From assembly GCF_001748365.1 (NCBI RefSeq), contig NZ_BDHH01000006.1, positions 124,001 through 188,000 of the forward strand: a DNA stretch of 64,000 bases, in the 5' to 3' direction. This DNA is from Fusibacter sp. 3D3. GTDB taxonomy: Bacteria > Bacillota > Clostridia > Peptostreptococcales > Acidaminobacteraceae. Within the stretch, counting starts at the first letter, position 1; every line of letters starts with the position of its first letter. The translations under genes and the position numbers were made by a program. Below the pieces are notes generated by a model. That model did no database searches, was not told where the DNA came from, and was given only the letters and a program-made list of their open reading frames with translations. Shown in pieces: positions 1 through 8,365 of the stretch.

Positions 1-94
1 TTTCAGCACTATATGCGGCCATTTTATAAAATTCATAGCCTTCTACTTCGTTTATAATCGCCTGTTTAAAAATTTGAATATCTTTTTCAACCAT
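1..94 (-). CDS. Ferritin-like/rubrerythrin-family protein, N-terminal part (runs off the left edge)
   Basis: The visible 31 residues start MVEKDIQIFKQAIINEVEGY and continue EFYKMAA. This is the first helix of a ferritin-like di-iron fold, in which the Glu of the EVEGYEFY stretch would be an iron ligand. The ATG at 94 has a good ribosome-binding site (AGAAGGGAG) about six bases upstream. The gene follows pepA on the same strand with a gap of only 14 bases, so they are probably co-transcribed. The rest lies outside the window, so a rubredoxin domain (true rubrerythrin) cannot be confirmed. Family level only. Confidence 0.6.
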   Translation of the reverse strand, partial: MVEKDIQIFKQAIINEVEGYEFYKMAAYSAE

Positions 95-108
95 GATTTT
101 CTCCCTTC

Positions 109-1584
109 TTATTTTGCAGCAAATTTTTTTGCCACATAGTAAAGTGGTCTCACCGCAACACCAGTACCACCTTTTGTATAAATACCCACTTGTTTATCTG
201 TAAAAGCCGTTCCCGCGATATCCAGATGCACCCAAGGCTTATCTTGAACGAACTCACCGATAAAAAGCCCTGCCGTTATAGTCCCAGGGGATCCTGCCGT
301 ATTGGTCAAATCCGCTTCGTGATGTTTTAAAAGTGCTTTATATTCATCAAATATAGGTAATCTCCAAACATGCTCATTGGCTTTAGCAAAACTTTTACTC
401 ACTACTTCATAATAATCATCATTGTTGGAAATCGCACAAGTCGCATCATGCCCTAAACAATGAATCGCTGCACCTGTGAGAGTTGCCACATCTATAACTG
501 CTGAAACATCCTCTTTTTCAACAATATAATGCACTGCATCAACCAATGTCAACCTGCCCTCGGCATCTGTATTGCCTATAAAAATACTTTTTTTAGCCAT
601 TGATGAGATAATATCCCCAGGCTTGTAACTCGCTCCAGAGATCATGTTCTCACAGGCCGCTATAACTGCGGTGACATTGACTTTTAAATTCAATTTGGAG
701 ATGGCGATCATGGCGCCAATAACTGCCGCTGCTCCGCCCATATCGTCTTTCATTGTCACCATACCTGAAGTGGGTTTTATAGACAAGCCGCCTGAATCAT
801 AAGTCAATCCTTTACCAACATAGCCCAGTCTGTGATCTGATCCTGGATTTCCAGTATATTTCATAATAATGAGCACTGGAGGTTGCGATGAACCCTTTGC
901 TACTTCTAAGAACGCATTCATTTCAAGTGCTTCAATCTCACTTTTGTTTTTTAAAATCACTTCAAACCCATTGATGTTTCCATATGATTTTACAAGTTCC
1001 GCCAAATGGAGTGGCGTGAGTTTGTTCGCTGGTAAATTGATCAAGTGACGCGCAATCTTGTTGGATTCGCCTAAGATAACCCCCTCTTCTAAAGCGCCCT
1101 TTTCAAAATCACCCAAAAGATAAATATGCTCAACTTGTTTTGCTTCAAAATCACTTTTATATTCTGAAAATTCATAATCTGCCATTATAAGTGATTCAGA
1201 CATCAAGACGGTTCTTTTCCTTGAAGAATCCATGTATTGCGTGATCAACCTTGCCATGATTAGAATAGACTTCGAGCACTTTGTCTTTAAACTTCTAAAA
1301 ATGTCCGCTAAGCCATTTTGTAATTTAATTGTAGAAAAAGTATCATTGTTACCAAGACCTAAAATAGCAATATTTAAATAATCATTTTTCACTTTGATTG
1401 TGCCATAATTGATTTCACCAATCTTGCCTTTATACGATGCTTTATCCTTTAATCCCTTCATATAGCTCATCAGCTCAGAACTCAAATCTGCGGGAAGCTC
1501 TGAGGGCAACTCTAACGACTCATCCACTAACAAGACCATTGCATCCTCAAGACTTGTTATATTATCAACAATTTCTAACTTCAT
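109..1584 (-). CDS. pepA: Leucyl aminopeptidase (M17 family)
   Basis: A 491-residue cytosolic di-metal aminopeptidase that removes N-terminal residues from peptides. The M17 catalytic core is complete: GKGLTYDSGGLSIKP, KDDMGGAAAV and the signature NTDAEGRLTLVDA, which supply the Lys, Asp and Glu metal ligands and the catalytic Arg. The N-terminal third (about 1-165) is the divergent macro-like domain of the family, and total length is normal. I chose the ATG at 1584 because a GGAGG lies seven to eight bases upstream; an in-frame start 27 bases earlier has no such site. It is divergent from hutG across about 285 bases and is followed closely by the ferritin-like gene. Confidence 0.93.
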   Translation of the reverse strand: MKLEIVDNITSLEDAMVLLVDESLELPSELPADLSSELMSYMKGLKDKASYKGKIGEINYGTIKVKNDYLNIAILGLGNNDTFSTIKLQNGLADIFRSLKTKCSKSILIMARLITQYMDSSRKRTVLMSESLIMADYEFSEYKSDFEAKQVEHIYLLGDFEKGALEEGVILGESNKIARHLINLPANKLTPLHLAELVKSYGNINGFEVILKNKSEIEALEMNAFLEVAKGSSQPPVLIIMKYTGNPGSDHRLGYVGKGLTYDSGGLSIKPTSGMVTMKDDMGGAAAVIGAMIAISKLNLKVNVTAVIAACENMISGASYKPGDIISSMAKKSIFIGNTDAEGRLTLVDAVHYIVEKEDVSAVIDVATLTGAAIHCLGHDATCAISNNDDYYEVVSKSFAKANEHVWRLPIFDEYKALLKHHEADLTNTAGSPGTITAGLFIGEFVQDKPWVHLDIAGTAFTDKQVGIYTKGGTGVAVRPLYYVAKKFAAK

Positions 1585-1869
1585 TTCGCGCCTCCTATTT
1601 ATTTTGTACACTACTTTATTTATTCCATCATATCATTTAATTTAAACAATTATTGCATTAATTATTTTTTAAACGATTCTTAATAACTCAAATTCATTTT
1701 CCTGCGTTTAAAAGTTCAATTCTTGGGTATAAAGTTTTCCGAAAAAAATAGACGCATAAAAGATGCAAGTCTGCTAGTATTTAGTTTGGTAAACGCATCA
1801 TATGGTAAAGGGTTGCTCAACTTTTTATTTTTGACACTCTGATCTTATATCTTTAAATAAGGAGTTCTT
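1585..1869. other. pepA-hutG divergent intergenic region
   Basis: This 285-base AT-rich stretch must hold promoters for both neighbours, but I could not assign them confidently. A TTGACA at 1832 has a TAAATA 17 bases later, but transcription would then start inside the hutG ribosome-binding site, so I do not call it. The right half holds the repeat described at 1789-1840. A small hairpin (GCAT-aaaag-ATGC) lies near 1753. No ORF is supported. Confidence 0.5.
1789..1840 (+). repeat. Dispersed repeat, copy 1
   Basis: The 22-mer beginning GTAAACGCATCATATGG and ending TAAAG is followed by a T-rich stretch and TTTTGACACTCT. A second copy with one mismatch in the 22-mer and the same downstream layout lies at 44970-45021. 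The terminal TTTTGACACTCT also occurs alone near 28521 and 60766, always in the same orientation. Function unknown. It precedes hutG here and a GGDEF-EAL gene at the second site. Confidence 0.55.
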
Positions 1870-2874
1870 ATGCAAAATTACACAAAACCAGATATGTCCA
1901 AATGGACAGGTAGAATTGACCATACAGAAAACTATGACGCTTTTAGATGGCATCAATGGGTTAAACCACTTGACTTAAAAGACTGTTTAAAAACACATAG
2001 TGAATTTACTGTTGGAATTGCTTTTCTCGGCTTTTGCAGCGATGAAGGTGTTAGAAGAAACTTAGGAAGAACCGGTGCTGCAAAGGGCCCTAATACGATC
2101 CGTAAAGAACTTTGTAATATGCCCTGTAGTTTTTCACCTACACTAAAACTCTTTGATGCGGGCGATATCCATTGTATCGAGGGTGATCTTGAAACCGCTC
2201 AGCATGATTTGGCCTTGGCCGTTTCTCAAATAATAGAACTCGGTCTTTTTCCGATTGTCTTGGGAGGAGGGCATGAAGTTGCCCTTGGGACTTATAACGG
2301 TCTTATAAGCCAGAGCCATTTTGACGCACTAAACCCACTGGGGATTATTAACTTTGATGCTCATTTTGATATAAGACCTTATGAAACTCAAGGCTCATCT
2401 GGCACTATGTTTAGACAGATTTCAGATCAATGCATCCGAAATCAAACGCCTTTCAATTACTTTTGTATCGGCATTCAAAAAAGAGGCAATACCATTGATC
2501 TCTTTAAAACCGCTAGAAACCTTAATATTCAATATTTGATGGCCAAAGATATCGGTGAAGGTGATTTGATTAAAGCTTTTGAACAATTGGATCACTTTAT
2601 AGAAGCGCAAAGTAATCTTTATGTCACCATTTGCACAGATGTTTTTTCTTCTGCATTTGCTCCAGGAGTAAGCGCCAGCCAACCTTTGGGATTACATCCC
2701 GAACGTCTGCTAAAATTTTTCAAACATATTTTTAGAAGCAACAAGGTCATCGCATTTGATATTGCAGAGGTCTCGCCACGTTTTGACCACGACAATATCA
2801 CTGCAAACTTAGCGGCGACCTTTATTTTTTCAGCTGTTAATGCAATTGCACACAATCATAATATTGCGCTATAG
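1870..2874 (+). CDS. hutG: Formimidoylglutamase-like ureohydrolase
   Basis: A 334-residue arginase/agmatinase-superfamily enzyme, most like HutG, which hydrolyses N-formimino-glutamate to glutamate and formamide in histidine breakdown. The N-terminal KWTGRIDH and the GFCSDEGVRRNLGRTGAAKG block are HutG-like. Manganese ligands are visible in GGGHEVALG, NFDAHFDIRP and CTDVFSSAFAPG. The start has GGAGT six bases upstream. No other hut genes are in the window, so histidine catabolism is inferred from family only; a guanidine- or agmatine-type substrate cannot be excluded. It stands alone, divergent from pepA, and ends at a strong bidirectional terminator. Confidence 0.82.
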   Translation: MQNYTKPDMSKWTGRIDHTENYDAFRWHQWVKPLDLKDCLKTHSEFTVGIAFLGFCSDEGVRRNLGRTGAAKGPNTIRKELCNMPCSFSPTLKLFDAGDIHCIEGDLETAQHDLALAVSQIIELGLFPIVLGGGHEVALGTYNGLISQSHFDALNPLGIINFDAHFDIRPYETQGSSGTMFRQISDQCIRNQTPFNYFCIGIQKRGNTIDLFKTARNLNIQYLMAKDIGEGDLIKAFEQLDHFIEAQSNLYVTICTDVFSSAFAPGVSASQPLGLHPERLLKFFKHIFRSNKVIAFDIAEVSPRFDHDNITANLAATFIFSAVNAIAHNHNIAL

Positions 2875-2875
2875 A

Positions 2876-2928
2876 AAAAGCACGACTTTCTTTTGGAGAT
2901 TTACTCCAATTCGAAAATCGTGCTTTTT
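2876..2928. terminator. Bidirectional terminator between convergent hutG and gatB
   Basis: AAAAGCACGA and TCGTGCTTTTTT form the outer stem, with a nested TTGGAG/CTCCAA hairpin. There is an A-run on the left and a T-run on the right, so it can serve hutG on the plus strand and gatB on the minus strand. Confidence 0.85.
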
Positions 2929-2948
2929 TAACTCAAATAGCTTTCACT

Positions 2949-4385
2949 CTATTTAAACTTTTCGACGAGGACTTTAAAGACCTTTTCTGTCTGCTCTGGA
3001 TCTGCTTTGCCTTCTGTCCTTTTCATCATTTGTCCCATAAAAGCACCCATTGCTTTTTCTTTTCCACCTAAGAAATCTTTAATAATCATCGGTTTTTCCT
3101 TTAATATAATTTCAGCCTCAGCCGTTAATCTTTCAACATCTTTTAGAACTTCTAAATCATACTTTTTAAGGATGTCTTTAACAGCGCCTTGTTCTTCAAC
3201 TAAATAGCCCATGGCTCTCTTTGCAAGCGAGGGATTAAGCGTTCCCTTTTCAATGCACATCACAAGCTCTGACAATGCTTCAGGCTTAATTTTAAAGATT
3301 ATTGCTTCATCATCACCATAACTGTTTTTGAAACTATCTGTCATCATCAGATTCGCAAGTGTAGAGGGTGTCTCCACATGATTGACGCCAATCTCAAAAT
3401 AGTCAGACAGTTGTTTTTGAGCGGTTAACTGTTCAGCTGCATCAGCTGCGAGTTTATATTTTTCCATATAAGTTCTTTTGCGTTCATCTGGTAATATAGG
3501 AAGCTCTGATTGAATTTGATCCATTTTCGCATCGCTTATCACGATAGTTGCAAGATCTGGATCTGGAAAATATCTATAATCATGAGCGTCTTCTTTGGTT
3601 CTCATGGAATAGGACTCCCCTTTGATCGCATCCCATCTCCTGGTCTCTTGAATGATGACTTCACCCGACTCAACCGCTCTTATTTGTCTTTTCGTCTCAT
3701 GTTCTATGGCATTTTTAATAAAGGCAAAAGAGTTGAGGTTCTTCATCTCTGTACGCGTTCCAAATTCAGGCTCTCCCTTTTTGCGTACAGACAAGTTCAC
3801 ATCGCATCTAAAAGAACCTTCATTGAGCTTGCAGTCTGAAATCTCAGTATAGAGTAAGATCGATCTCAACTTCTTAAGATAGGCGATGGCTTCATCTGCA
3901 TTTCTCATATCGGGTTCAGATACAATTTCAACAAGTGGCACACCACATCTGTTATAGTCAATCAAAGTGCCCTCATTTAAATCATGCATGAGCTTACCCG
4001 CATCTTCTTCTATGTGAATTCTGGTGATCCCAATGCGCTTATCCTTACCCTGAACGCTGATGTCCACGAACCCTTCTTTACAAAGTGGCAAATCGTATTG
4101 AGAAATCTGATATGCCTTTGGTAAATCGGGATAGAAATAGTTTTTACGATCTTGTCTGCCGATTCTCGTGATATCACAATGTGTTGCAAGACCTGCTTTT
4201 ACAGCATAATCTACCACGGTTTCATTGAGCACAGGAAGTGTTCCCGGAAAGCCCATACAAATCGGACAACACTGTGTGTTCGGTTTTGCACCAAAAACCG
4301 TAGAGCAACCACAAAAGATTTTACTCTTGGTTTTCAGCTCAACATGGACTTCAAGTCCTATGACGACTTCATATTTATTTAACAT
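2949..4385 (-). CDS. gatB: Asp-tRNA(Asn)/Glu-tRNA(Gln) amidotransferase subunit B
   Basis: A 478-residue GatB of normal length. It binds the mischarged tRNA and phosphorylates the acyl group before amidation. N-terminal hallmarks are VIGLEVHVELKT, the zinc-site cysteines of FCGC and CPICMGFPGTLP, and FYPDLPKAYQISQ. SFRCDVNLSV and the HDYRYFPDPDL motif follow, and the C-terminal GatB/YqeY helical domain ends the protein. The ATG at 4385 overlaps the gatA stop by 11 bases and has AAAGGGGG upstream, so the two are translationally coupled. It is the last gene of the aspS::gatC-gatA-gatB operon. Confidence 0.97.
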   Translation of the reverse strand: MLNKYEVVIGLEVHVELKTKSKIFCGCSTVFGAKPNTQCCPICMGFPGTLPVLNETVVDYAVKAGLATHCDITRIGRQDRKNYFYPDLPKAYQISQYDLPLCKEGFVDISVQGKDKRIGITRIHIEEDAGKLMHDLNEGTLIDYNRCGVPLVEIVSEPDMRNADEAIAYLKKLRSILLYTEISDCKLNEGSFRCDVNLSVRKKGEPEFGTRTEMKNLNSFAFIKNAIEHETKRQIRAVESGEVIIQETRRWDAIKGESYSMRTKEDAHDYRYFPDPDLATIVISDAKMDQIQSELPILPDERKRTYMEKYKLAADAAEQLTAQKQLSDYFEIGVNHVETPSTLANLMMTDSFKNSYGDDEAIIFKIKPEALSELVMCIEKGTLNPSLAKRAMGYLVEEQGAVKDILKKYDLEVLKDVERLTAEAEIILKEKPMIIKDFLGGKEKAMGAFMGQMMKRTEGKADPEQTEKVFKVLVEKFK

Positions 4386-5838
4386 ATAATTGCCCCCTTT
4401 CTTTAGCTTCTAATTCATAGGCATGTCCCACTCTTAAAAGCATGCCTTCATCAAAGTGTTTCCCTATAAGCTGCATACCGATTGGCATACCGTCTTTATC
4501 AAAACCACAATTGATGGAAATAGCCGGCAAACCTGCGATGTTAACAGGTACAGTGTAGATATCCCCAAGGTACATTTTAAGGGCGTCTTCTGAGCAATCA
4601 TCAAATCCATATGCTGTAGTGGGTGCCACTGGGGCAAGCACCACATCGTAATGTTGAAAGAGCATCTCAAACTCATTCATGATCAAGGTCTTTACTTTTA
4701 AAGCTTTCTTATAATACGCATCATAATAACCAGAACTGAGTGCATAAGTGCCTAGGAGAATTCTACGCTTGACTTCATCGCCAAATCCATAACGTCTTGA
4801 ACGCGAATACAAAGTATCAAGAGAGTCAAACTCGGGATGTCTATAACCATATTTAATCCCATCAAAACGTGCTAAGTTTGAAGACGCTTCGGCAGATGAA
4901 ATGATGTAGTAAGCAGGAAGTGCATGCTTTAACGATTTTAAAGAAACCGTTTCCACAACTGCCCCCATAGCTTCTAGTGTCTTCGCTGATTTTAAAATCG
5001 CCGCTTTGACTTCTTCATCTATGCCTTCTTCCATGAAGTCAACTGGCAGTGCCACTCTGATGCCTTTGATATCGCGTTTGCGAATTTGATCTAATGAAAA
5101 CTCAGGCGATGTTAATGAAGTAGAATCCATAGGATCTTTTTTCATCAGATGCGGTAAAACAAGTGCCATGTCCTCCACCGTTTTTGTAAAAGGGCCGATT
5201 TGATCAAGTGACGATGCGAATGCGATTAAACCATATCTGGAGATACTACCATAAGTAGGTTTCATACCCACTACGCCACAAAAACTCGCTGGCTGTCTGA
5301 TGGAACCACCGGTGTCTGATCCAAGTGTGTACAGTGCTTCATCACTGGCAACTGCTGCTGCTGATCCACCACTACTGCCTCCAGGTACTCTATCTAAATT
5401 AACTGGATTTTTTGTCTTTTTAAAGTAAGAATGCTCTGTAGTAGAACCCATTGCAAATTCATCCATGTTGAGTTTGCCTAAAACAACTGCTCTTGACGAT
5501 TTTAACTGTTTTACCACAGTGGCATCAAAAGGGGCGTGATAATTTTCAAGCATCTTACTGCCGCAAGTGGTGGGCATTTCAAGTGTGGACATATTGTCCT
5601 TAATCGCCATTGGAATTCCCGCTAGGGTCCCCAATTTTTCGCCACTTGCTCTGAGTTGATCCACAGTTCTTGCCGTTTCACCTGCAGTTTCAAATGCAAA
5701 ATGCAGATAGGCATTGATTTCATTATCGCTCTCTTTAATTTTTGCTATATAAGCATTCGTGAGTTCTTCACTACTGATTTGTTTTTGATTGAGAAGCACA
5801 TTCGCTTCAGCCAGTGTTAGTTTTGTTAAAGTGCTCAT
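4375..5838 (-). CDS. gatA: Asp-tRNA(Asn)/Glu-tRNA(Gln) amidotransferase subunit A
   Basis: A 487-residue glutaminase/amidase subunit that releases ammonia from glutamine and channels it to GatB. The amidase-signature Ser-cisSer-Lys triad is intact by position: Lys80 in AIKDNMS, Ser155 in GGSSGGSAAAVA and Ser179 in DTGGSIRQPAS. The start has AGGAGG about six bases upstream. It lies 10 bases after the aspS::gatC fusion and overlaps gatB, so subunits A, B and the fused C are made from one transcript under the T-box. Confidence 0.97.
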   Translation of the reverse strand: MSTLTKLTLAEANVLLNQKQISSEELTNAYIAKIKESDNEINAYLHFAFETAGETARTVDQLRASGEKLGTLAGIPMAIKDNMSTLEMPTTCGSKMLENYHAPFDATVVKQLKSSRAVVLGKLNMDEFAMGSTTEHSYFKKTKNPVNLDRVPGGSSGGSAAAVASDEALYTLGSDTGGSIRQPASFCGVVGMKPTYGSISRYGLIAFASSLDQIGPFTKTVEDMALVLPHLMKKDPMDSTSLTSPEFSLDQIRKRDIKGIRVALPVDFMEEGIDEEVKAAILKSAKTLEAMGAVVETVSLKSLKHALPAYYIISSAEASSNLARFDGIKYGYRHPEFDSLDTLYSRSRRYGFGDEVKRRILLGTYALSSGYYDAYYKKALKVKTLIMNEFEMLFQHYDVVLAPVAPTTAYGFDDCSEDALKMYLGDIYTVPVNIAGLPAISINCGFDKDGMPIGMQLIGKHFDEGMLLRVGHAYELEAKERGQLYVK

Positions 5839-5848
5839 GTGTTTCCTC

Positions 5849-7930
5849 CTATTCTACTGTTTTAGGGACAAAAATACAGTTTTCTGTGACTTGAGCTGCG
5901 TTTTTGAGTAGCGCTTTGGAATCTTCAAAAGTAATCACTGAATCGACTCTAAATACATTTTCTGCATTTGAAAGGCTTTCTTTCATATGGACACTTGAAG
6001 TGTCCACATCGCTGAGTTGATCTGCAAAAGCGATGATTTTCATCAAGTCACTTGTAAGGGTCTCTTTCTCAGCTTCATCCAGCTCAATTCTAGATAACTT
6101 CGCCACATGTTCTATAACTTCATGTGTCATTTGTGGTGCTTCATGCTTTGGCGCATGTGTTCCTTCTAAATAGATTGAAAGCTCATCTAACTGTGTCCTG
6201 TTCACTTCTGATGGTGATTGTGTCATGGCACAAGAAGCATCTTTCATCTTAGGAAATGCGATGACATCTCTGATACTTTCGGCACCTACCATGAGCATGA
6301 TCAAGCGGTCAAGTCCAAATGCAAAGCCACCATGTGGCGGTACGCCATATTCAAATGCGCTGAGTAAAAAGCCAAATCGCTCTTTGGCTTCCTCTTCGGA
6401 AAAACCAAGCAGTTTAAACATTCTCGACTGAATACCGCTATCATGAATCCGAATACTGCCACTGCCGAGTTCCACGCCGTTGAGCACAATATCATAAGCT
6501 TTTGCACGTACTTTTTCTGGTGCGGTTTCGAACAGCTCCAAATCTTCATCTTTAGGCATTGTAAAGGGATGATGCATAGCCACATATCTTTTTTCTTCCT
6601 CAGACCATTCTAGTAATGGAAAATCAGTCACCACGACGAAAGCATAATCCTTGTCGTTTCTAAGACCCATCATATCTCCAATCATTAGCCTTAAACTACC
6701 AAGGACACTCAGTGCCAACTCTTTTTTATCCGCTGAGAAGATGAGTAAATCCCCTGGTTTCGCTTCTGTTTTTTCCAAGATCGCCTCAATATCAGCTTCT
6801 TTGAAGAATTTGGTGATGACAGATTTCAAACTGCCATCTGCTTCAACCGCAATCCACGCCATCCCTTTGCCACCTAGAGACATCGCGTGATGTGTCAGCG
6901 CTTCTATTTGAGTTCTTGTAAAAGACGCACCACCCTTAATATTAAGCGCCTTAACGATTCCTCCACGATTTACCACCGATCTAAACACTTCGAACTCACA
7001 CGCTCTACAGATTTCTGTTAAATCAATCATTGGAAAGCCAAATCTTAAATCGGGCTTATCAACACCATAGAGTGACATGGATTCCGCGTATGTGATGCGA
7101 TTAAATGGCGTCTTAAGGGTAAGCCCTTTAACTTTTTGAAATAATTCTGCAAAGAGGCCTTCGAGAAGTTCAATAATATCTTCTTCATCCACAAAAGAAA
7201 GTTCCATGTCGATTTGAGTAAATTCGGGCTGTCTATCCGCTCTTAAATCCTCATCTCTAAAACATTTTGCCACTTGAAAATAACGATCAATTCCACCGAC
7301 CATCAATAATTGCTTGTAAATTTGTGGTGACTGCGGCAGACCATAGAATGTCCCTTTTTTAAGGCGACTTGGCACTAAGAAATCGCGTGCGCCCTCAGGT
7401 GTACTCTTGCTTAAAATTGGGGTTTCAACTTCCATGAACTCTTTGTTTTCGAGAAAAGATCTCGCTGCATTGGTCACTTGTTGTCTCAATTTTAAGTTTC
7501 TGAGTATATCGGGTCTTCTCAGGTCTAAAAATCTATATTTTAATCTCAATTCTTCCCTTACATTTGAGTTTTCCTCGATCATAAAAGGCGGCGTATGTGC
7601 TTTTGAAAGAATCGTCAATTCATCTGCTCTAACATCTATTTTGCCTGTTGGAATCAATGGATTAATCGTATCTTCCGATCGCTTCTCAACCAAACCTTTC
7701 ACTTGAATCACATATTCACTTCTAATGCCCTCAGCATGATTAAACATCTCCACTGGCAAATCTTTTTGATCTAATATGATCTGAGTAATCCCTGTTTTAT
7801 CCCTTAAATCTAGAAATATCACACCACCTAGGTCTCTTCTTCTTTGAACCCATCCAGATAGTGCCACAGATTCATCAATATTAGATTCACTTAACCTACC
7901 GCAATAATGCGTTCTTTCAAATTTCTTCAT
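5849..7930 (-). CDS. aspS-gatC: Aspartyl-tRNA synthetase fused to amidotransferase subunit GatC
   Basis: A 693-residue protein. Residues 1 to about 590 form a bacterial AspRS: OB-fold anticodon domain (SGWVQRRRDLGGVIFLDLRD), class II motif 2 (FRDEDLRADRQPEFTQ), GAD insertion, and motif 3 (GGFAFGLDRLIMLM). From about residue 601 to the end it is a complete GatC: THEVIEHVAKLSRIELDEAE, then FADQLSDVDTS, then FRVD. A short linker joins them; no stop or frameshift separates the parts. AspRS normally ends near 590 residues and GatC is normally about 95 residues, so this is a full-length fusion. It should tether the synthetase that makes Asp-tRNA to the amidotransferase. The start has AAAGGAGG seven bases upstream; transcription is under a T-box. 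Whether this AspRS also charges tRNA-Asn is inferred from context. Confidence 0.96.
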   Translation of the reverse strand: MKKFERTHYCGRLSESNIDESVALSGWVQRRRDLGGVIFLDLRDKTGITQIILDQKDLPVEMFNHAEGIRSEYVIQVKGLVEKRSEDTINPLIPTGKIDVRADELTILSKAHTPPFMIEENSNVREELRLKYRFLDLRRPDILRNLKLRQQVTNAARSFLENKEFMEVETPILSKSTPEGARDFLVPSRLKKGTFYGLPQSPQIYKQLLMVGGIDRYFQVAKCFRDEDLRADRQPEFTQIDMELSFVDEEDIIELLEGLFAELFQKVKGLTLKTPFNRITYAESMSLYGVDKPDLRFGFPMIDLTEICRACEFEVFRSVVNRGGIVKALNIKGGASFTRTQIEALTHHAMSLGGKGMAWIAVEADGSLKSVITKFFKEADIEAILEKTEAKPGDLLIFSADKKELALSVLGSLRLMIGDMMGLRNDKDYAFVVVTDFPLLEWSEEEKRYVAMHHPFTMPKDEDLELFETAPEKVRAKAYDIVLNGVELGSGSIRIHDSGIQSRMFKLLGFSEEEAKERFGFLLSAFEYGVPPHGGFAFGLDRLIMLMVGAESIRDVIAFPKMKDASCAMTQSPSEVNRTQLDELSIYLEGTHAPKHEAPQMTHEVIEHVAKLSRIELDEAEKETLTSDLMKIIAFADQLSDVDTSSVHMKESLSNAENVFRVDSVITFEDSKALLKNAAQVTENCIFVPKTVE

Positions 7931-8043
7931 AACTGCCTCCTTTGCTTATGCTGTATCGAAAATCAGCCTAGAATCGATATCATGTTTGACATTTACGTTG
8001 CTTAAAATCAAAATTTTAAACCTTATTTCTTGAAAAACAACGT

Positions 8044-8316
8044 AAAAAAAGCCTTCATCCCTATAAAAGGGACGAAAGCTACTTCCGCGGTACCACCCAG
8101 ATTGATCTAAAAAGATCCTGCTCATCGATACGGACTTAAAGTCGATATCTACTGACGATAACGTGTCAGGAAACGTCTAATCCTACTGTTAGTTCGGTTA
8201 GAAACTCAGAGATGTTCTTCTTTCAAAAATCCGTACTGATCTTTCACCATCATCAGCTCGCTTCCACTACCATTTTGAAATACTCTTCTCGTCCTCGTTT
8301 TTAATTTGATTATTTT
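8044..8316 (-). promoter_or_regulatory. T-box riboswitch leader of the aspS::gatC-gatA-gatB operon
   Basis: On the minus strand the T-box sequence TGGGTGGTACCGCGGAAG lies at 8082-8099. It is followed by an intrinsic terminator (GCTTTCGTCCC/GGGATGAAGGC plus a T-run) at 8044-8079. Stem I has the AGTA element near its base. The 3' side of the specifier loop reads GAAGAACA before TCTCTGAG, placing AAC (Asn) at 8214-8216, with GAA (Glu) overlapping it at 8215-8217. An Asn, or Asn plus Glu, specifier fits an operon that makes Asn-tRNA by transamidation. Codon assignment is by eye from the expected stem I layout. Confidence 0.92.
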
Positions 8317-8322
8317 CTTGTG

Positions 8323-8351
8323 ATTATAATATGTCTTAAGGCTCTTGTCAA
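8323..8351 (-). promoter_or_regulatory. Consensus sigma-A promoter of the T-box operon
   Basis: TTGACA at 8346-8351 and TATAAT at 8323-8328, minus strand, separated by exactly 17 bases. This is a perfect consensus that places the transcript start near 8316, just ahead of T-box stem I. Confidence 0.92.
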
Positions 8352-8365
8352 TATATTTCATTAAA

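Noticed and set aside
1832-1865. TTGACA-17-TAAATA as a hutG promoter
   Set aside because: The transcript would start inside or after the ribosome-binding site, and the same TTTTGACACTCT occurs at three or more other places where it is not upstream of a gene in that orientation.
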